Shown here piece by piece: positions 19,609-30,008 of a stretch of 64,000 nucleotides of DNA. The DNA is taken from contig OY253654.1 of the NCBI GenBank assembly GCA_958009055.1, forward strand, positions 1 through 64,000, in the 5' to 3' direction. Each line of letters begins with the position of its first letter. Position 1 is the stretch's first letter. The DNA comes from Choricystis sp. odSpoLacu1 (taxonomy: Eukaryota > Chlorophyta > Trebouxiophyceae). The position numbers and the translations under genes were made by a program. Under the pieces are notes generated by a model that made no database searches, was not told the origin of the DNA, and worked only from the letters and a program-made list of their open reading frames with translations.

Positions 19609-20295
19609 ATGGTGCGCTCTCCTCCTCCGCCCGCCTCCGCCTCCTCCTTCTCGCGCCACGCCCTCGCGTCCACGCCTCCCACCCCCGCCACAGCTGCCGC
19701 CCCATCTTCTGCCCCCTCTGACGACGACGACGCGGCGCCCCCGCCCGACCTGGCTGCCGCGGCGCAGGCGGCAGCCGCCGCCCGGCGGGCGGATGGGCTG
19801 AAAGCGGCGGCAGCTGCAGCGGCGTCCCTGGCACAGCGCCGCCTGACGTCGGCGGCGGCGAGCCAGGTGGCGGCCGCGACGGCCGACGCGACGCTGACGA
19901 CGCGGGTTAATGACGCGGTAGCGGAGCGGTATGAGAGCATGACCGCTGATGTGGCGGGGTGGCGCGAGTTGACAGAGGTGAGTGCGGATTGTTTGTTTGG
20001 GGGGTGGGTGAGGGAGGAGATGAAAGTTAGTGACGTGTCTTTTAACACAACCCACTTCCACACTCACCCACAGGCCACCCACGCCAAACGCCTCGCCCTG
20101 GCCGACGCCCTAACGTCCGCGGTGGCCGACCTGGAGCCCCAAGTCGCCGGTCTGGAGGCCGACGTGGCGGCCCTGGAGTCCGCGTCGCGGTCGCTGGCAA
20201 CACGCGCGGGCGTGGCCGACCCGCCGTCGCCCAGTCCGGCACGACAGAGGGGAGGGGGGCCGATGTCGCTGCTGAGGCGGTGGGTGGGAGAGTAG
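19609..20295 (+). CDS. Small coiled-coil protein, BLOC-1 subunit 2 (BLOS2)-like
   Basis: Exons 19609-19977 and 20074-20295 (intron 96 nt, phase 0), 196 aa. The first ~45 residues are low complexity with a DDDD patch. The rest is helical with heptads: RVNDAVAERYESMTADVAGW, then across the splice LTSAVADLEPQVAGLEADVA and LESASRSLATR. This order resembles BLOC1S2, where a similar block ends the protein; BLOC-1 works in endosome and lysosome trafficking. Because the intron is a multiple of three, an unspliced reading is also open. The identification is weak, since short coiled coils look alike. Confidence 0.45.
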   Translation: MVRSPPPPASASSFSRHALASTPPTPATAAAPSSAPSDDDDAAPPPDLAAAAQAAAAARRADGLKAAAAAAASLAQRRLTSAAASQVAAATADATLTTRVNDAVAERYESMTADVAGWRELTEVSADCLFGGWVREEMKVSDVSFNTTHFHTHPQATHAKRLALADALTSAVADLEPQVAGLEADVAALESASRSLATRAGVADPPSPSPARQRGGGPMSLLRRWVGE

Positions 20296-20412
20296 AGAGA
20301 GAGTGTTGTGGGGGGGGTAGATCAGCATTGTTTTTTTTTAAGTCATTCTTTTGATTCATTTGCACACCGCCATCTCTTTTTTTTTTCCCTTTCCCCCCAA
20401 AACAAAAGCAAA

Positions 20413-21483
20413 TCAAACGTCCGCCATGTCGTCCTTCTCAGCCAGCTTAGCCAGTGCTGCCGCCGCCGCGTCGCCCGCGCGCTTGGCACCACGCACAGGC
20501 ACCGGCGCACTCAAATTGTGCACCCCCCCCCTCGCCAGCGCAGCCTCCCACTGTTTGCGGTGCCGTTTATACAGGTACAACGCGGCCCGGGCGTCGTCCA
20601 CGGGGGAGTGGGAGCCGTCCTGGATGGCGAGGCCCAGGTGTTCGGCGGCCAGGTCGCGCAGGCGTCTCGGTTTGGGGCGCCGCCCAGGGGCTGTCGCCCG
20701 CATCAGGGGCGGGTATCGAGCCGTGTCCCGCACCAAGGAGCGCGGGTGACCCAGCAGCAGGGCTTGGAGGTCGTGCGTGATGGAGTGGCCGACCAGGATG
20801 CGGCCTGAGACGAGGGCCGCGACACGCCTGCGCACCACATCCGGTGGGGTTGCCCCCACCACGCTGGCCCGCGTGATGCCGGAGACTCTGGTGCGCCAGT
20901 CGGTCACCGGCTCCACTTGAGCCACGTGCGTGTCCAGCAGCACGGTGCCCGCGTCGTTGACGACGCACACGCGCGCGAGCGACGAGCGCGCGCCGCCGGG
21001 CCCCACACCCACCATCTCGCAGTCAATGGCCAGGATGCGGGTGGCGCCGGCTGTTGAGTTGACGGCGTCGGGGCGGGCGGGTGTGGTGGAGGTGGGGGTG
21101 GATGCAGCGGCAGGTTTGCCGCGCAGCGCGACACCACCATTCGCTTTTGCCTTCTTCTTGTTGGACACCAAATTAGCGGCCTGCAGCGCGGCCCAGTTGG
21201 AGCCGGACGCGTTGGCCGCGGTCGTGGTGGGGATGGCATGCTTTTTGGGAGGAGGGGGCGCATGGGCGGCGGGTACCTGCGTATCGCCACGGGAGCGCTT
21301 GACGGGCGCCGCCTTTGATGTCGACGCGTCAGTGCCATTGTGTTGCCGTTTCAGCGACGCAGGCACAAGGACAGCGTTGTTGGCGGTGGCGGGGGTGGGG
21401 GGCCCAGCCGGCGCGGCCGCGGCCGCGACCGCCGGCGCGGGCGGCTCCACCACTTGCGGCTTGAACTTGTTGCCTCGCACCAT
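20413..21483 (-). CDS. REXO4: REXO4-type 3'-5' RNA exonuclease
   Basis: Single exon, 356 aa. A basic, Pro/Ala-rich N-terminal region (~140 aa, with KKKAK and KRSR clusters) precedes a DEDDh exonuclease domain at ~148-310: ILAIDCEMVGVG (first Asp and Glu), ILVGHSITHDLQALLLGHPR (second Asp), and HSPVDDARAALYLYKRH (His and last Asp). The DCEMVGVG and D-x-R-x-Y (DTARYPPL) blocks are typical of REXO4 and its relatives in pre-rRNA processing. The N-terminal basic clusters would suit nucleolar import. The stop faces the BLOS2-like gene, with 117 bp between the ends. Confidence 0.88.
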   Translation of the reverse strand: MVRGNKFKPQVVEPPAPAVAAAAAPAGPPTPATANNAVLVPASLKRQHNGTDASTSKAAPVKRSRGDTQVPAAHAPPPPKKHAIPTTTAANASGSNWAALQAANLVSNKKKAKANGGVALRGKPAAASTPTSTTPARPDAVNSTAGATRILAIDCEMVGVGPGGARSSLARVCVVNDAGTVLLDTHVAQVEPVTDWRTRVSGITRASVVGATPPDVVRRRVAALVSGRILVGHSITHDLQALLLGHPRSLVRDTARYPPLMRATAPGRRPKPRRLRDLAAEHLGLAIQDGSHSPVDDARAALYLYKRHRKQWEAALARGGVHNLSAPVPVRGAKRAGDAAAAALAKLAEKDDMADV

Positions 21484-21496
21484 GACTCGGCTAGAG

Positions 21497-22056
21497 CTAG
21501 GAAGACTGCGTCAGGCGCGTGATTTCGGCTGGAGTGTGTGTGGTGGGGGGTTAAGGAGTTTTGTGAGCAAAGGGGCAGGGCAAGATCAGCTCCACCTCTT
21601 TTACCCCCAACAATCCCTACCCCACCTCCTACCTTGCACCCTGGCCAACGCGTCCTCCCTGGAACACTTTTCTAGAGCACCGCCAGACACCACGCTGGCA
21701 GCGTAGACGGCCTATGGAGTGGTGTGGTGTGGGTACAAGGGGTGAGAAGAGGTGAAACGACGTTCGTTTGCGGCCAGCGGCTGCCAATTTCCACGCCTCT
21801 CGCGCCCACACTCCCACCCACGCCGCCGCCCTCCAGCACTAGTACGCTAGACAGATAGCCTATTGTTCTCTCTCTCTCTCCTCCCCAGTTCCCTTTTTCG
21901 AAATCCACTCACCCTGCCGTCTGGCAGCGCGCTCAATTCGGCGGCCGCCACTCGCAGCACGCGCACGCGGGCGGCGTCGGCAGCGGTTTGCGCCGCGTCC
22001 ACGGCAGCACGGGCGAGATGAAGAGGATCAGAGGATGAGCCGAGAGGGGCTCGCAT
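21497..22056 (-). CDS. 84-aa helical protein, possibly prefoldin-like (spliced gene)
   Basis: Reconstructed from splice signals. Exons are 22056-21913, 21711-21633 and 21528-21497, with donors GTGAGT and GTAGGA, acceptors TAG and CAG, and phases 0 and 1 that fit exactly. The product has a helix rich in Ala/Arg/Asp, a turn ELSALPDGRAVYAASVVSGG and a second helix LEKCSREDALARVQAEITRL. A helix-hairpin-helix with a small hydrophobic turn is the plan of beta-type prefoldin subunits, but the length is short and identity is unproven. The gene ends 13 bp before the start of REXO4, and its ATG is only 74 bp from that of the divergent GH31 gene. Confidence 0.5.
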
Positions 22057-22130
22057 ACGGGGAGCGTGTCAAAAGCGCGGGAGAGTGTGAAGAAAAAGAA
22101 ACGTCCCCGCTCGCTCCAGAACGCGAACGA

Positions 22131-24802
22131 ATGCTTCGCTCGGCGTTGCTGCTGGCGGCCGCCGCCGCCGCCGCGGCGGCGGCGCCACCTCCCCACCACC
22201 AGCGTCACTGCATTCCCGCCACATCACAGTATGGCGGCTACGCGGTCGACGGCGACGTGGAGTGGTCAGCCGACGGCGCGTCCGCGAGCGCGAAGCTTGT
22301 CGTCGCGACCGCGGCCCAACCTGCGCTCGGCGCCGACGCCGAGACCGTCGTCGTCACAGTCAACGCTACCTGTCCCGACATTGTGCGCGTGACGCTGAGA
22401 CCGGAAGGCATGAGTTCCCACGCCAGCGAGCTGCCCAACGACCTGTTAACAGGCGACGTCAACGGCGGGCGGCCGTGTGCGGCGCGCACTCGCACACCCA
22501 CCTCGCCGTCTCCATCTCATCCACCCCGTTTGGCGTGGCCGTCACACGCAACGCCACCACCCTGTTCAACAGCACCGCGTTTCGTCTGCTCATGAAATCC
22601 CGTTTCCTGGAGCTTTCTACGTCCCTGCCGGCCACCGCCACCGTCTTTGGCCTGGGCGAGCGCACAGCGTCGCTCGCGGTGCCGCGCGGTCCCACCCCGC
22701 GCGCCCTGTACGCGCGCGATGCGGCCGCCTATGTGCGCGACCAGAATCTGTATGGCGCGTGGCCGTTGGCCATAGTTGTGGACGAGGATGGGGACGCGTT
22801 TGGCCTGCTGATCGCGAGCGCCGCGCCGATGGACGTCGTCACGCAGACCGACTCGTTCACCATCCGCCTGTTGGCCCCCACCGCCACCATCTTGATACTT
22901 GGCGGTCCGACCGTGGCCGCCGTGCTGGATGCCGCCACCCGCGTCACGGGGCGGCCGGCCCTGCCTCCCGCGTGGGCGCTGGGCGCGATGCAGAGCAAGT
23001 GGGGGTGGGGGTCGGTTGATGAAGTTGAAGCCTCTGTGGCGGGTTATGACGCCGAAAACATTCCCCTGGATACCGTCTTCGCCGACATAGACTACATGTC
23101 TGCCCACCGCGACTTCACGTTCAATGAAACCGCGTATCCGCTGCCCCGTGTGCGCGCATTTGTGGACGTGCTGCACGCGGCTGGGCGGCACTGGGTGCCC
23201 ATTCTGGACCCTGGCATCCCGGCCGTCCCCGGGTTTGCGCCGTACGATGCTGGTGCTGTGGCGGGCGTGTTTGTGCGGGCGCCACCACCTGCGTCTCTCG
23301 AAACACCCTACATCGGCACCGTGTGGCCGGGCGAGGTCGCGTGGCCCGACTTTGCGGGGTCGCCCGCCGCGCGTGCCTACTGGGCGGACGCCGTCGCCGC
23401 CTTCCACGCGCACGCGCCCTACGACGGCCTGTGGATCGACATGAATGAAGCGAGTAATTTCGACACACTTGAGGCGGCAGCCTCGTTTTCGCCGTACTGC
23501 GTCAACAACGGAGGAGACGCGTCCCCCCTCGCCACCTGCACCATCCCCCCACTCGCACGCTCGTCAGACGGCACCCCCCACGCGTTCCGCCACAACCTGT
23601 ACGGCCTGGCGGAAGCGGTGGCCACGGTGGCGGGGTTGACAGCTGCCCTGCCTTCACACCGCCCCTTCACCCTGTCGCGGTCGACGTTTTTGGGGGCGGG
23701 CGCGTTTGCGGCGCACTGGACGGGCGACAACAACTCGAGCTGGGCCGACCTCGGCGCGTCCATCCCTGGCGTCCTTGCAGCCGGCCTCGCCGGCATCCCA
23801 CTCGCTGGCGCCGACGTGTGTGGCTTTGCCGGCGCCGCCGACGCCGACCTCTGCGCCGCCTGGACGGCTGCCGCCGCGTGGCTGCCCCTGCTGCGCAACC
23901 ATGCGGCCATCGACTCCCCCCCCCAGGAACCGTGGCGGTGGCCGGCTGTGGCGGCGGTCGCGCGGCGTGGGTATGGCGCGCGCTATGCGGTGTTGCCGTT
24001 GTTTTACTCCCTGCTGGCGGCCGCCTCCGCCACCGGCGCGCCTGTCGCGCGGCCGCTGTGGATGCTGTGGCCTGCGAGTCCCGCCGCCCGGGCAGCAGAG
24101 GGTGCGTGGATGCTGGGGGAGAGTGTGTTTGTGGCGCCGCCCCTGACGCGGGAGGCGGTGGCTGCGGGCGCGGTCGACGTGTGGTTGCCGCCAGCACGGT
24201 GGTGCGACGCGTGGGGCTTGCTGGAGACCGTCCAAAGCAGTAACACCGCCACCGCCACCTGCCACACAGCGCCCGCTGACACCGGGCGCACGCTGCGCTT
24301 GGCATCGTCTCCCGCGTCCCCTGCCCTGCTGCTGGCTGCCGGCGCCGCGCTGGCGGCCTCGTCCCCCGCCCTGGCTGCCTGGCACGCGGATGGAGGCGCC
24401 CCCGAAGGACCGCCCCCCGTGCGCGCTCAGGCCGCGGTGACGGGGGCGGTGACGGTGGTGGCGGTGGTGGATGGTGACGGCACAGCCGTCGGACGCGTGT
24501 ACATCGACGACGGCCTGACGCACGCGGCCGGAGGCTGGGCCGACCTGGACGTGGCCCGCGGCAAGGCCAGCGTGCGCCCAGCTGGTGGTGTTCGCTTGCC
24601 CCGCCCTCTGCAAGTCACACGGCTGGTCGTTGTGCCGGTTGCCGCCCAGGTCGCGCGTGCGTCTGCGCGCGGCGCCACCGTCGCCGGCTGGCGGTGGGCC
24701 AACGGCACGCTGACGGTGGACGTGAGGGCGGCTGTCGTGCAGGCGGCTGCAGACGAACTCGTGGTGGAGTGGGAGGGAGGCGGAGAGAGAGAGGTCGAGT
24801 GA
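22131..24802 (+). CDS. GH31 alpha-glucosidase, acid alpha-glucosidase (GAA)-like
   Basis: About 890 aa, no intron. The signal peptide is MLRSALLLAAAAAAAAA. The catalytic barrel carries the nucleophile in WIDMNEASNF (Asp ~437) and the acid/base in HWTGDNNSSW (Asp ~533). VFGLGERTAS, DIDYMSAHRDFT and VPLAGADVCGF-type segments (here IPLAGADVCGF) are closest to lysosomal/vacuolar alpha-glucosidase rather than ER glucosidase II. The enzyme would release glucose from alpha-1,4/1,6 glucans in an acidic compartment or outside the cell. The first ~105 codons and the rest are in different frames; one base is missing between ~22440 and 22490. I see no credible intron there. Confidence 0.88.
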
Positions 24803-24903
24803 GTAGGAGGTGATTTTTTGTTCGTTCTTTTTTTGCCTGATTTTTTTTTCCGTCTATCCACACACACACACACGATCGCAAAAAAAACATCACTACCCAC
24901 ACT

Positions 24904-25777
24904 CTAAAACGCTTTGTCGGGCGACGCCACCGGCAGCCCCACCGCCTCCAGGCCACGCGCCAGGAAGCTCTCCAGCGCCACCGCCGTCGGCGCGTGTGCG
25001 GCTGCCACGCCGACGCACGCCAGCACGCCGATCGCGCCCCGCCACACCGGGGTCAGCCAGGGGGAGGATACGGCGGGGTGGCCGACACCAAGGAAGGCGG
25101 CGGCTGCAGAGGCAGCCAGGGCGGCAGCGCCGGCGGTGCGGTGCGCGCGCTTGAGCGGGGCGTGCGTGTGCGGAGGCAGCCGCGAAAGGAGTACTGCCGC
25201 CCGGAAGCTGAGGACGGCGAGCAGGGGGGCCGCCAGCCAGCGAGCAGGGGGGCCGCCAGCCAGCACACCAGGGCGGCCAGGCCCAGCTTGCCGTGCAGCG
25301 TGTGGAAGTGGGGTTTGCTGAGGCGGGTCTGGTGGCGGGTGGTTGGGGGGGGGGGGGGGGGGGGCGAATCGGTCGGCATTTGGTTTCTCGATCGCTGCGC
25401 CCGCCCCCGCCGCCGCCGCCGATCCACCACACACACGCACACACACGCGCTCTTCACCCAGCTTCCTCCACCCACCTTGTTCACAAACACGGCCGCCACG
25501 CCGCCCCCCCCAACACCACGGCACCACCCTGCCACGCCGCGTGGCTCCACAGCGACGCCACCCGGGCGTCCCCGTCAAGGGGCCTTGCTGTCAGGGCGGC
25601 CAGGGTGCCGCGCCACGCGAGACCCGACCAGGCCAGGGCCAGGAGGGAGGGGTGCAGCGAGAAGAGGGTGCCGTTGAAGGTGGCGAGGGGGAGGGTGACT
25701 GTTATGATGCCGGCGGCGAGAGTGGCGGCGGTTGTTAGCAGGGGTGGGGGTGGGGGTGGGGGCGGGGTTGGCAGCAT
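24904..25777 (-). CDS. Cytochrome b561 domain protein (CYB561D-like), disrupted as written
   Basis: Two exons, 25777-25476 and 25328-24904 (intron 147 nt with a G20 run). The repaired protein would be 234 aa with five or six membrane spans. Paired-His blocks typical of b561 are visible: TLFSLHPSLLALAW and SHAAWQ in exon 1, KPHFHTLHGKLGLA at the start of exon 2 and a late KRAHRTAG. These bind two haems for trans-membrane electron transfer, often with ascorbate, which may link to the aldonolactone oxidase at 7243-9297. Two defects break the frame: a C8 run at 25504-25511 that needs one more base, and a 23-bp tandem duplication at 25218-25263. Removing one copy makes exon 2 exactly 402 nt and restores a clean membrane helix. 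Confidence 0.75.
25218..25263. repeat. Perfect 23-bp tandem duplication inside the b561 gene
   Basis: Positions 25218-25240 and 25241-25263 are identical 23-mers (CGAGCAGGGG...GCCAGCCAG). Since 23 is not a multiple of three, the second copy shifts the b561 frame in the middle of a membrane helix. With one copy the frame continues CWLAAPLLAVLSFRAAVLLS. Confidence 0.9.
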
Positions 25778-25977
25778 AGTGGGAAGGGGTTTGGGGGGTG
25801 TGAGGAAGGCATTTTGGTGGGGTCCGAGAGCTGATTTTTTGCGCGGTGGAGCAGCGAGGGTCACGCCCACTTGTCACTCTCGCTTCTCGCGCGACCTTCT
25901 TCACTCCTCTTCGTGGCGACTTCCCGCAGCGCCCCCCCCCTCCCCCTCCCCCCCGCCCAACCACCCCCCCCTCCCCC

Positions 25978-27323
25978 ATGCGTCTGGCACGTCCCCCGTC
26001 CCCGTGCGCCCGGCGCGCCGGGTCCAACACCCTGGTGGCGCGCGCACGCCACGCTCTCCCGCCGCGCGCCGCTGCTGACGCGACGCCCGTGCCCTCCCAC
26101 CCGGACGCCGTCAAACGGCGGGGCGGCCGCCGAGTCGCGGTGAGTAATGGAGTGTGCGTGTCAGCCGTGCGTGCGAGATTGGGGTGGAAACGCGCGCCCG
26201 TGGGGGCCGCGCCCCCGCCGCGACCCGGCGCCCCGTGGAACCGCGCCCTCGGCTGTTTTGGGTGCGGTTTCCTGGTCGCCAACCCCCGGGTCCCCACCCT
26301 CCTGTTCGCCTCGTCGAGGGCGGACCCGTGTGCCACACCGTCCGAGGGCGCCGGATGTGGGAGGCGGGCCCGCGTGTGGCGCGGGGGGGCTGGTGACGCA
26401 GAGGGCTCTAGAAAAATCGTGTTCTCACGCACGCCCCTTCCTCTCCCTCCTTTCCACCCCCCCAGCCGCGTCGCCGCCCTGGAGGAAGCCAAGCTGGAAG
26501 CCAAACCGCTGTGGTGAGTGAGAATTAGGGGTGGGCACGGTGGCCGTGTGCCGCCAAACGCACCCCATTTTTTTCGCGTCGCGCGACCCGCGCGGACCTG
26601 CATTTTCTTGTGGCGGTTGACGCCCTCACCCGCCGCCTCCCCCCTCGAACTCCCGCCATGCGGGGGTCAGGGTGACACCACGACCGTGTGGCGCTGGGGC
26701 GGGGTGTCGGGGGCAGCAGCGCGCGTCCAGGAGTGTTGGAGGTGCGTTGGAGAACTCGGCTCCGCCACGCGCGCGGCGTCGAAAACGACGCCCTCTCCGC
26801 GCGCTCCAACCCCTCGCACTCACACACACACTCGCCACCACCACCTCTCCAGGTACCTCACCCCCGGCCCCCCCAACATGCGCCTCATCTCCACCCCGTC
26901 CGCCCTCGCCGCCGCCTCCACCTGCGACGGCCTGGTCGTCACCCACTTTTTCTGCGCGTCGTGCCCCGGCTGCCGCACCCTCCTCCCCAAGCTCCACTCC
27001 ATCGCGGCCAACAACCCGGACGTCGTGTTTGTTAACGTCAACACGGATGCTCCCGGCATGGCGGACGCTGCGCGGGAGGCGGGTGTGGACCGATTGCCCT
27101 CGTTTGCACTCTACTGCTCCGGCACGCGGGTCTCCTCGTTCTCCATCACGCTGGCGAGGATTGGGGTGCTGCGCGCCGAGATCGCGGCCAACAAGCCGTG
27201 CCTGGGCGAGTGCGCTGCGCACGAAAAGTGGCAGGAAAAGTGAGTGGGAGGTTGTGCTTCGGCCCTCCCCCCCCCCCCACCACTCACAGTTTTGACCCAC
27301 CCCCTGTTTTTACTACCTACTGA
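25978..27323 (+). CDS. Chloroplast-type atypical thioredoxin (ACHT-like)
   Basis: Exons about 25978-26139, 26466-26513, 26853-27238 and 27290-27323. Exon 1 encodes a Ser/Arg/Ala transit peptide (MRLARPPSPCARRAG). Exons 2-3 read AKLEAKPLW-YLTPGPPNM, the block that precedes the thioredoxin fold in ACHT proteins, then VVTHFFCASCPGCRTLLPKL with active site CPGC in place of WCGPC, DVVFVNVNTDAPGM and the cis-Pro segment DRLPSFALY. Such proteins oxidise or reduce plastid enzymes. Joining exons 1 and 2 needs a phase-2 donor: the good GTGAGT at 26140 is phase 0, whereas GTGCGT at 26154 would fit. Exon 4 is a guess; the protein may end at 27243. Start and end are therefore soft. Confidence 0.65.
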
Positions 27324-28226
27324 AAAACGTCCCGTTGGACTTCACGACCTTACCCTGCTCGCCCTGGCCGAGCGCGCGCGCGCGTGCGCGGACCCCTCCT
27401 GCTGGCTCGACACGCACGCCGCGCGCGCGTCCGGCCGTTTTTGACACCCCCAACCACCCGCTTCATTCCTTTTCCCAAATCCAACGTACACCACCCATCC
27501 AATTATTTCTACCACGCACAGTGCCCGCCCTAGCGCATGGCCAGTGCGTGTGTGTGTGCGTCGTCGTGAGCGCTGGACCAAACCAAGCGCGCCCCCCACA
27601 ACACCATCACCATTCCATCACCCCCCCCCCCCCCCCCCACTCCCAAACACTACCCCCCCTTGCCACGCGTTCGCGCACAAACAGTGCGGCCTTTTTCAGA
27701 CTGCTGAGCCAGTCGGCCGCATCACTTCCCCCTTTTCACTTGTGACTCTGCTTCCCCCCGGCTCCCCGGGGGGACGAGAGCGCGCGCGCATTTCTTTCGC
27801 TCTTTCGTTGTTGTTATTTTTTTAACCTTCTTTTTTATGTCCTTCTTTTCTGCCTTTGTTGAGGTCGCTGTGTGAGGACGCCGGAGACAGGCTGGGGGTG
27901 TGCGGTGGGTTGCACTACACAAAACGCGCGTCGTGTGTGCCACCCCTGCCCCTCCCCCTCCTCTGGTCGTCATCCGCCCTGCTGTAATACACGCAACACA
28001 CACACGGCCCCCGTTTTCGTTTTCTATGGGATTGGAATAGAAGAATACAGGTCTCTCGGCAAAAAAAGGCGGAAAAGACGCAGAAACCCGAGACGGCAGA
28101 ATCGAGCTCCACCTCACCCACCGCCTCGCCTCGACCCTCAGTCACACCCTCACTTGTGCCCTGCCCAACACCCAGTGTGCTGCTTCTGAAGCCTCTGAAA
28201 ACACGCCCCCACACACACACACACTC
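27324..28226. other. Gene-free stretch between convergent genes
   Basis: About 900 bp between the thioredoxin and the MFS transporter, both transcribed towards it. It holds a C18 run (27621-27638), alternating CG at 27372-27388, T-rich tracts near 27810-27850 and CA tracts near 27985 and 28212. None of the frames shows protein-like composition or exon signals. It is the longest intergenic stretch in the window; an unrecognised RNA gene is possible but not supported. Confidence 0.5.
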
Positions 28227-29744
28227 TCAGCACTCCCCCCCTCCCCCGCCCCACCCTGCACCCAGCACCACCCCCCCACCACCATCCGCGCGCGCCGCCG
28301 CGCGCGCCAACGCGGCCTGCATCCTCCCCTCGTCCCGCGCCAGCGTCGCCCCCGCCGCCGCGAACACGGCGCCACACCCCAGCCAGCCGCACACAGCCAG
28401 GGAGAAGGCGGTGGTGCGCCCCCAGGCGGCGGCGAGCAGGGCGACAGCAGCCGGGCCGGCCGACCGCCCCACATCATCCAGCACAGTCTGCGCTGCGAGC
28501 GCGATGCCGCGGCGGTCGGGCGGGGTGACGTTGAGCAGGACGGCGTGCGTGTTGGGCCCCGGGGCAGAGGCGCAGGCGCCCCCCGCAAACGCGATGGCGA
28601 GGAGGGCTGCGGGTGGTGTCGTTGCCACGGGCCCACGCAACAAAAACAGGGCAGGCCCCGTCGCCGCCGCCACCACCCCCCCCGCAAACACGGGCATGGC
28701 GCCAGGCCTCCAGATGTGCAGGGCTTGGCCGATGGCGCCGCCCCCGAGGACGCCGGGAATGCCGCCCGCGCCCCAGGCCACCGCGATGGAGGATGCGTAC
28801 TGCACTGTCAACCCGCGCTGGGCGACCAGGTAGTCGGTGAGAAACACGAGCAGCACGCCCCAGGGCAGGGACCCGGGCAGGCCTTGGAGAATGGCGGCGG
28901 CGGCGGAGGGGACGCGGAGGACGGAGCGCGCGGCGGTGAACGCGGCGCGCGCGCCGCCCTCGGGCGCGCGCACGCCGGCCGCCACCCCCTCCAGGGCGGC
29001 TTCCGAGGCGCCGCGCGGGGGGTCGGCGACGGTGGCCAGCATGAGGGCGGCGGCCGCGAGGGCGGGGAGCGCGACGATGGCAAAAGGCGCGCGCCACCCG
29101 AGCACGGGGCCCGCGAGCCCTGCGACGCCCTGGCCCATGGCCAGGCCGCCGCCGACTGCCAGCTGCACAAAGGCGGCGGCCGAGGCGCGGTGGTGGGCGG
29201 GGAAGAGGTCGCCGATGAGGGCGTACGCGAGGGGGGTGACGCCACCCACAGACACGCCCGTGAGGGTGCGCAGCAGGAGCAGCTGCCAGTACCTGGTGAC
29301 GCACAGTGTGAGGGCGCAGGGAGCCTCCCCCAACAGCACAAGCGCTGCCAACAGTTTGACTCGGTCGACCCTGTCGGCAAGGGCACCGGCCGCGAGCGCG
29401 GCCGGCGCGCCCACCGCAAAGAAGGCGGCCGACACCACGCCCCCCAGGTAGGCGTCCTTGGCGGCGTCGTCCATGCCAAACTCGCGCGCGATGGCGGAGA
29501 GGGAGGGGGCGAGCACGTTTTGGTCGGCAGCAAGCAGGGCGGCGACCAGGGTGACGCAGGTCAGGGCGTAGGCTCGGCCGAGGCGGGTGGTGGGTTGGCG
29601 TGGGGGGGCACTGCCTCGCCGACTGGGGGGTGGTGTGGCCTGCTGCGAGGCGGGGGAGGCGGGGGAGGCGGGGCGCACGCCGAGCAGTGGGTCGGCGGAC
29701 GCGCGCGGCGAGGCCGGCGCGTCGGCCGGCCACAGGGACGGCAT
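28227..29744 (-). CDS. Major facilitator superfamily transporter, spinster-like
   Basis: Single exon of 505 aa from ATG 29744. A ~60-residue disordered Pro/Ser/Ala N-terminus precedes 12 predicted membrane helices. After the first (AYALTCVTLVAALLAADQNV) comes a helix-2/3 loop ADRVDRVKLL (MFS motif A: G-x-L-a-D-R-x-x-R), then LLLLRTLTGVSVGGVTPLAY and DLFPAHHRASAAA. This set resembles the spinster/SPNS group of lipid or organic-anion carriers, though sugar carriers share most of it. Substrate is unknown. It is divergent from WDR83 (260 bp between start codons). Confidence 0.75.
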   Translation of the reverse strand: MPSLWPADAPASPRASADPLLGVRPASPASPASQQATPPPSRRGSAPPRQPTTRLGRAYALTCVTLVAALLAADQNVLAPSLSAIAREFGMDDAAKDAYLGGVVSAAFFAVGAPAALAAGALADRVDRVKLLAALVLLGEAPCALTLCVTRYWQLLLLRTLTGVSVGGVTPLAYALIGDLFPAHHRASAAAFVQLAVGGGLAMGQGVAGLAGPVLGWRAPFAIVALPALAAAALMLATVADPPRGASEAALEGVAAGVRAPEGGARAAFTAARSVLRVPSAAAAILQGLPGSLPWGVLLVFLTDYLVAQRGLTVQYASSIAVAWGAGGIPGVLGGGAIGQALHIWRPGAMPVFAGGVVAAATGPALFLLRGPVATTPPAALLAIAFAGGACASAPGPNTHAVLLNVTPPDRRGIALAAQTVLDDVGRSAGPAAVALLAAAWGRTTAFSLAVCGWLGCGAVFAAAGATLARDEGRMQAALARAAARADGGGGVVLGAGWGGGGGEC

Positions 29745-29960
29745 GGCGGGGGGGTTGGCCGCGTGTCGAGAGCACGCGCGGGTGGGGAGGAGGCGCGCGC
29801 GTGGTGTGGGAAAGCAAGGGCTTTCGCTGTGGTTCTGACTGATTGGCGAGGAGGCACACAGTCGCCAATTGAAAAAAACGCCCTCTCCAACCACGCCCGC
29901 GCTGCGTCCTTTCCCATCCCACTCACACAGCACACACCATGCGCGCCTGTCCGTGACTCA

Positions 29961-29961
<1 letters not shown>

Positions 29962-30004
<43 letters not shown>
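29962..30004. repeat. (CA)n microsatellite abutting a start codon
   Basis: About 21 CA units run directly into the ATG of the WDR83 gene, so the tract forms its 5' untranslated end or core promoter. Another CA tract precedes the hydG ATG in the same way (17709-17746). Confidence 0.9.

Positions 30005-30008
<4 letters not shown>

Noticed and set aside
22445..22452. An 8-bp GT-AG intron in the GH31 gene
   Set aside because: Too short for any spliceosome; a one-base indel explains the same frame change.
27244..27444. A 66-codon frame after the thioredoxin (ALAERARACADPSCW)
   Set aside because: It overlaps an alternating-CG tract, lacks a splice acceptor in the right phase and resembles no thioredoxin extension.
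29962..30004. CRISPR-like or other regular repeat arrays
   Set aside because: The CA tracts are simple microsatellites without spacers; no repeat-spacer pattern exists anywhere in the window.
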